Origin: Planctomycetota bacterium
GTDB taxonomy: Bacteria > Planctomycetota > PUPC01 > JABMSA01
Direction: 5' to 3'
Length of the DNA: 6,660 bases
NCBI GenBank assembly: GCA_013202185.1
Contig: JABMSA010000722.1
Coordinates: 1-6,660 of the forward strand
Below, piece by piece: positions 5,122 to 6,660 of the stretch (positions are counted from its first letter, which is position 1; every line of letters starts with the position of its first letter). The notes below the pieces were generated by a model, which saw only the letters and a program-made list of their open reading frames with translations, did not search any database and had not been told where the DNA came from. A program made the position numbers and the translations under genes.

Positions 5122-6171
5122 ATGGCCGATACAATGAAAGCGGCGTATCTGACGGAAGCCGGGAAGGTCGAATACCGCGAGATCCCCGTGCCCAGGCCGA
5201 CCGCCGACCAGGCGCTCGTCGAGGTAATGTCGTGCGGGGTGTGCGGCTCCGACGTCCATTACTACGAGCACGGCCGGATCGGGTCGTTCGTCGTTGACGA
5301 GCCGCTGATTCTCGGCCACGAGTGCGCCGGAGTGGTGGTTGAAGCGGGTAAGAACGTAACCGATCTCAAGCCGGGCGACCGCGTGGCGGTGGAGCCGGGC
5401 GTTCCCTGCCGGCGCTGCGAGCACTGCAAGAGCGGACGCTACAACCTCTGCCTCGCGGTCGAGTTCCTCGCCACTCCGCCGTTTCACGGAGCATTCACAG
5501 AGTACATCGCGCATCCGTCGGATTTTCTTTTCAAGCTGCCGGCCGAGGTGAGCCTCGAGGAAGGCGCGATGATCGAGCCGTTTTCGGTGGGCCTTCACGC
5601 GGCGGCGCGCGGCGGGGCCGGCATCGGGCAAACTGCGGTCGTGCTTGGCACCGGCCCCATCGGCCTGTGCACGGTGCAGGCTCTCAAGGCGTATGGCGTA
5701 AGCAACATCATCGCTACGGATATGGCGCCCGTGCGCCTGCGGTTGGCCGAAAAGCTCGGCGCAAGCACAACCATCAACGCATCCGAAACTGACACCGTTG
5801 ACGCCGTGATGCACCTGACCTGCGGCCGGGGCGCCGACATCGTCTGCGAAACAGCCGGCGCCGTGCCCACCGTAAGGCAAACACCCGCAATCGTCGCGCG
5901 GGGCGGCTGCGTGGTGCTCGTTGGGCTTCCGCCGGCCAACGAAGTGCCCTACGACGTCGTGGCTCTGGCCCAGAAAGAAGCCGATATTTTTACCATCTTC
6001 CGGTATGCCAACGTATATGCGAAAGCGGTGGCGCTCCTGGCCGAGCGCAGGGTGGACCTCAAGTCGATGATCACCAGCCGCTACGGCTTGGGCAAGGTTC
6101 CCGAGGCACTTGCTTTCGCCGCAAAACGCACGCCCGATACCATCAAGATCATGGTGAACGCGGAGGACTGA
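5122..6171 (+). CDS. Zinc-dependent polyol dehydrogenase (sorbitol/xylitol dehydrogenase-like, MDR family)
   Basis: The 349-residue enzyme belongs to the medium-chain zinc dehydrogenases and probably oxidises a polyol to a ketose with NAD+ in the cytoplasm. Expected ligands are present: catalytic zinc C41, H66, E67 (in GHECAG) and E152 (in IEPFSVG), and structural zinc C96, C99, C102 and C110. The nucleotide fold has GTGPIG (176-181), with D200 at the end of beta-2 favouring NAD+ over NADP+. The segments HYYEHGRIGSFVV (46-58) and IFRYANVY are typical of the sorbitol dehydrogenase branch rather than of threonine or simple alcohol dehydrogenases. GGAGGT (5109-5114) stands 7 bases before the ATG; a second ATG at residue 5 is less well placed. 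The gene looks monocistronic, with its own operator-like promoter region. The exact substrate (sorbitol, xylitol, another polyol) is not determinable. Confidence 0.92.
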   Translation: MADTMKAAYLTEAGKVEYREIPVPRPTADQALVEVMSCGVCGSDVHYYEHGRIGSFVVDEPLILGHECAGVVVEAGKNVTDLKPGDRVAVEPGVPCRRCEHCKSGRYNLCLAVEFLATPPFHGAFTEYIAHPSDFLFKLPAEVSLEEGAMIEPFSVGLHAAARGGAGIGQTAVVLGTGPIGLCTVQALKAYGVSNIIATDMAPVRLRLAEKLGASTTINASETDTVDAVMHLTCGRGADIVCETAGAVPTVRQTPAIVARGGCVVLVGLPPANEVPYDVVALAQKEADIFTIFRYANVYAKAVALLAERRVDLKSMITSRYGLGKVPEALAFAAKRTPDTIKIMVNAED

Positions 6172-6352
6172 GCCCGATGTGCGCTATCGCCACGCAATTG
6201 GCAAACAGCACTCTAATCAGGGACGTCGTGGCACGCGCGGCGGCTGGTGTGCCAGTTTGGCATTGTACCTGTGGCCGCCGGCATTCGCCCCGCATTCCCC
6301 GAAATACTGTGTACACATCATCTTATCGAATTCTCATTCCGATGCCTGCCAT
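6172..6352 (+). other. Intergenic region rich in TGGCA/TGCCA motifs
   Basis: No gene is supported here. TGGCA or its complement TGCCA occurs at 6199-6203, 6229-6233, 6250-6254, 6258-6262 and 6347-6351, and again inside the -24 element at 6353-6357. TGCCA-GTT-TGGCA (6250-6262) is a perfect inverted pair about 90 bases upstream of the -24 element, a distance typical of activator sites at sigma-54 promoters. TGTGTACACA (6308-6317) is a 10-bp palindrome. No clear terminator for the dehydrogenase gene was found. Confidence 0.4.
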
Positions 6353-6374
6353 TGGCACAACATTTGCGTATAAT
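6353..6374 (+). promoter_or_regulatory. Sigma-54-type promoter overlapping a TATAAT box
   Basis: TGGCAC (6353-6358), five bases, then TTGC (6364-6367) reproduces the -24/-12 consensus TGGCAC-N5-TTGC, with the invariant GG (6354-6355) and GC (6366-6367) exactly 10 bases apart. Two bases further is TATAAT (6369-6374), with CTGCCA (6346-6351, 4 of 6) 17 bases upstream as a possible -35. Both readings predict a start at about 6379-6381. No sigma-54 gene or activator is visible in the window. Confidence 0.55.
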
Positions 6375-6379
6375 CATAA

Positions 6380-6493
6380 CGAAGGCGAGAGGAGCGGATG
6401 CCCGTTTTCAAGAACAGGGGTCCGTTCGTGAAAACTCTATAAAATAGATTTTGCGGCTGTATGCCGCAAACATTCCGCTCCTCTTCCGCCTCG
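6380..6493 (+). ncRNA. Candidate structured non-coding RNA (four-helix junction)
   Basis: The ends pair over 20 Watson-Crick base pairs: 6380-6382 with 6491-6493, 6384-6387 with 6487-6490, 6388-6397 with 6475-6484 (ten in a row) and 6398-6400 with 6471-6473, leaving bulges A6383, 6485-6486 and T6474. Inside are three hairpins. P2 is 6404-6410 with 6429-6435, one A-G mismatch, then 6412-6415 with 6424-6427. P3 is 6436-6440 with 6444-6448. P4 is TTTGCGGC (6450-6457) with GCCGCAAA (6463-6470). The 5' end coincides with the start predicted by the promoter at 6353-6374. The RNA may end in the pyrimidine-rich 6494-6500. I recognise no family; it lacks the 4.5S core motif. Alternatives are a small inverted-repeat element or a leader peptide region. 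Confidence 0.5.
6398..6442 (+). CDS. Possible 14-codon mini-ORF inside the structured RNA
   Basis: An ATG at 6398 follows AGGAG (6390-6394) by three bases and encodes MPVFKNRGPFVKTL before TAA at 6440-6442. Spacing is short, and both the ribosome site and the ATG are buried in the closing helix, whose 3' strand (6471-6484) would act as an anti-Shine-Dalgarno. It could be a leader peptide or a chance reading frame. No similarity is recognised. Confidence 0.15.
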   Translation: MPVFKNRGPFVKTL

Positions 6494-6535
6494 TTTCCTC
6501 TCACAGCCCGTAGCGTGTTCACCTCAAGATTTCGG

Positions 6536-6564
6536 TTGATAGTTGGCGAGATCCGCGCTATAAT
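6536..6564 (+). promoter_or_regulatory. Consensus promoter of the tRNA-Val gene
   Basis: TTGATA (6536-6541) and a perfect TATAAT (6559-6564) are 17 bases apart. The predicted start is about 6571, giving a precursor leader of about 45 nt before the mature tRNA. Confidence 0.8.
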
Positions 6565-6580
6565 TCCATTGGCGTCGGAT

Positions 6581-6604
6581 GCCGGCGCGCCCTCTGCCGC
6601 CGGC
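6581..6604 (+). other. GC hairpin in the tRNA precursor leader
   Basis: GCCGGCG (6581-6587) pairs with CGCCGGC (6598-6604) around a 10-base loop, ending 11 bases before the mature tRNA. It could affect 5' processing or early elongation; there is no U-run, so it is not a terminator. Confidence 0.45.
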
Positions 6605-6615
6605 CCGCCGCGTCT

Positions 6616-6660
6616 GGGCGATTAGCTCAGTTGGCTAGAGCGCCTCCCTTACAAGGAGGA
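6616..6660 (+). tRNA. tRNA-Val (anticodon UAC), 3' end cut by window
   Basis: The acceptor 5' strand GGGCGAT (6616-6622), T8-A9, D-stem GCTC/GAGC (6625-6628, 6638-6641) with GG in the loop, and anticodon stem CCTCC/GGAGG (6643-6647, 6655-6659) are all present. The loop CTTACAA has anticodon TAC at 6650-6652, reading GUA and probably other valine codons. The variable loop, T-arm and acceptor 3' strand lie beyond the window. A tandem tRNA cluster could follow but cannot be seen. Confidence 0.95.

Noticed and set aside
5041..5880. Long open frame on the - strand opposite the dehydrogenase
   Set aside because: It is a shadow of the high-GC dehydrogenase gene, which has all its zinc ligands and a ribosome site on the + strand.
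6177..6447. Open frames of 64-84 codons after the dehydrogenase gene
   Set aside because: They lack ribosome sites, overlap one another in different frames, and run through the promoter and structured RNA signals.
1..6660. CRISPR arrays, insertion sequences or attachment sites
   Set aside because: No regular direct repeats with spacers, no transposase or integrase and no terminal repeats flanking a gene were seen.

Overview
This window holds the replication-initiation locus of a bacterial chromosome, followed by two metabolic or modification genes, a probable non-coding RNA and the start of a tRNA gene. All coding genes are on the + strand. The organism is a bacterium of moderately high G+C. 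Gene order dnaA - origin - dnaN - dciA (DUF721), with no recF or gyrB directly after dnaN, fits an uncultured or deep-branching lineage. The phrase SRFKWGMV in DnaA reminds me of Planctomycetota or related groups, but I cannot place the organism firmly from sequence alone.

Layout. 1-589: non-coding DNA upstream of dnaA, with A/T tracts, a strong promoter (TTGACC-N17-TATAGT at 272-300), a long leader and two DnaA boxes, one just before the dnaA ribosome binding site. 590-1990: dnaA. 1991-2326: the likely oriC. It has degenerate DnaA boxes on the - strand at its left, three tandem boxes on the + strand at its right, then a short GC block and DnaA-trio triplets, the arrangement of a basal unwinding element. 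A mirrored triplet array forms a 10-bp inverted repeat with it. 2327-3427: dnaN. 3471-3770: dciA, the ancestral helicase operator. Initiator, origin, sliding clamp and helicase-loading factor therefore sit together.

3952-4812: a SAM-dependent class I methyltransferase that appears to start at a rare CTG codon behind a perfect Shine-Dalgarno sequence. 4927-4960: strong intrinsic terminator. 5035-5075: operator-like palindrome overlapping a promoter. 5122-6171: a zinc-dependent polyol (sorbitol/xylitol-type) dehydrogenase with all metal ligands present.

6172-6615: non-coding by protein criteria but rich in signals. A near-consensus sigma-54 promoter (TGGCAC-N5-TTGC) overlaps a TATAAT box. Both predict a transcript starting at about 6379-6381, exactly where a roughly 114-nt sequence able to fold into a four-helix junction begins. 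This is the best candidate here for an undescribed element. A consensus sigma-70 promoter (TTGATA-N17-TATAAT) then precedes a tRNA-Val(UAC) gene cut by the window end.
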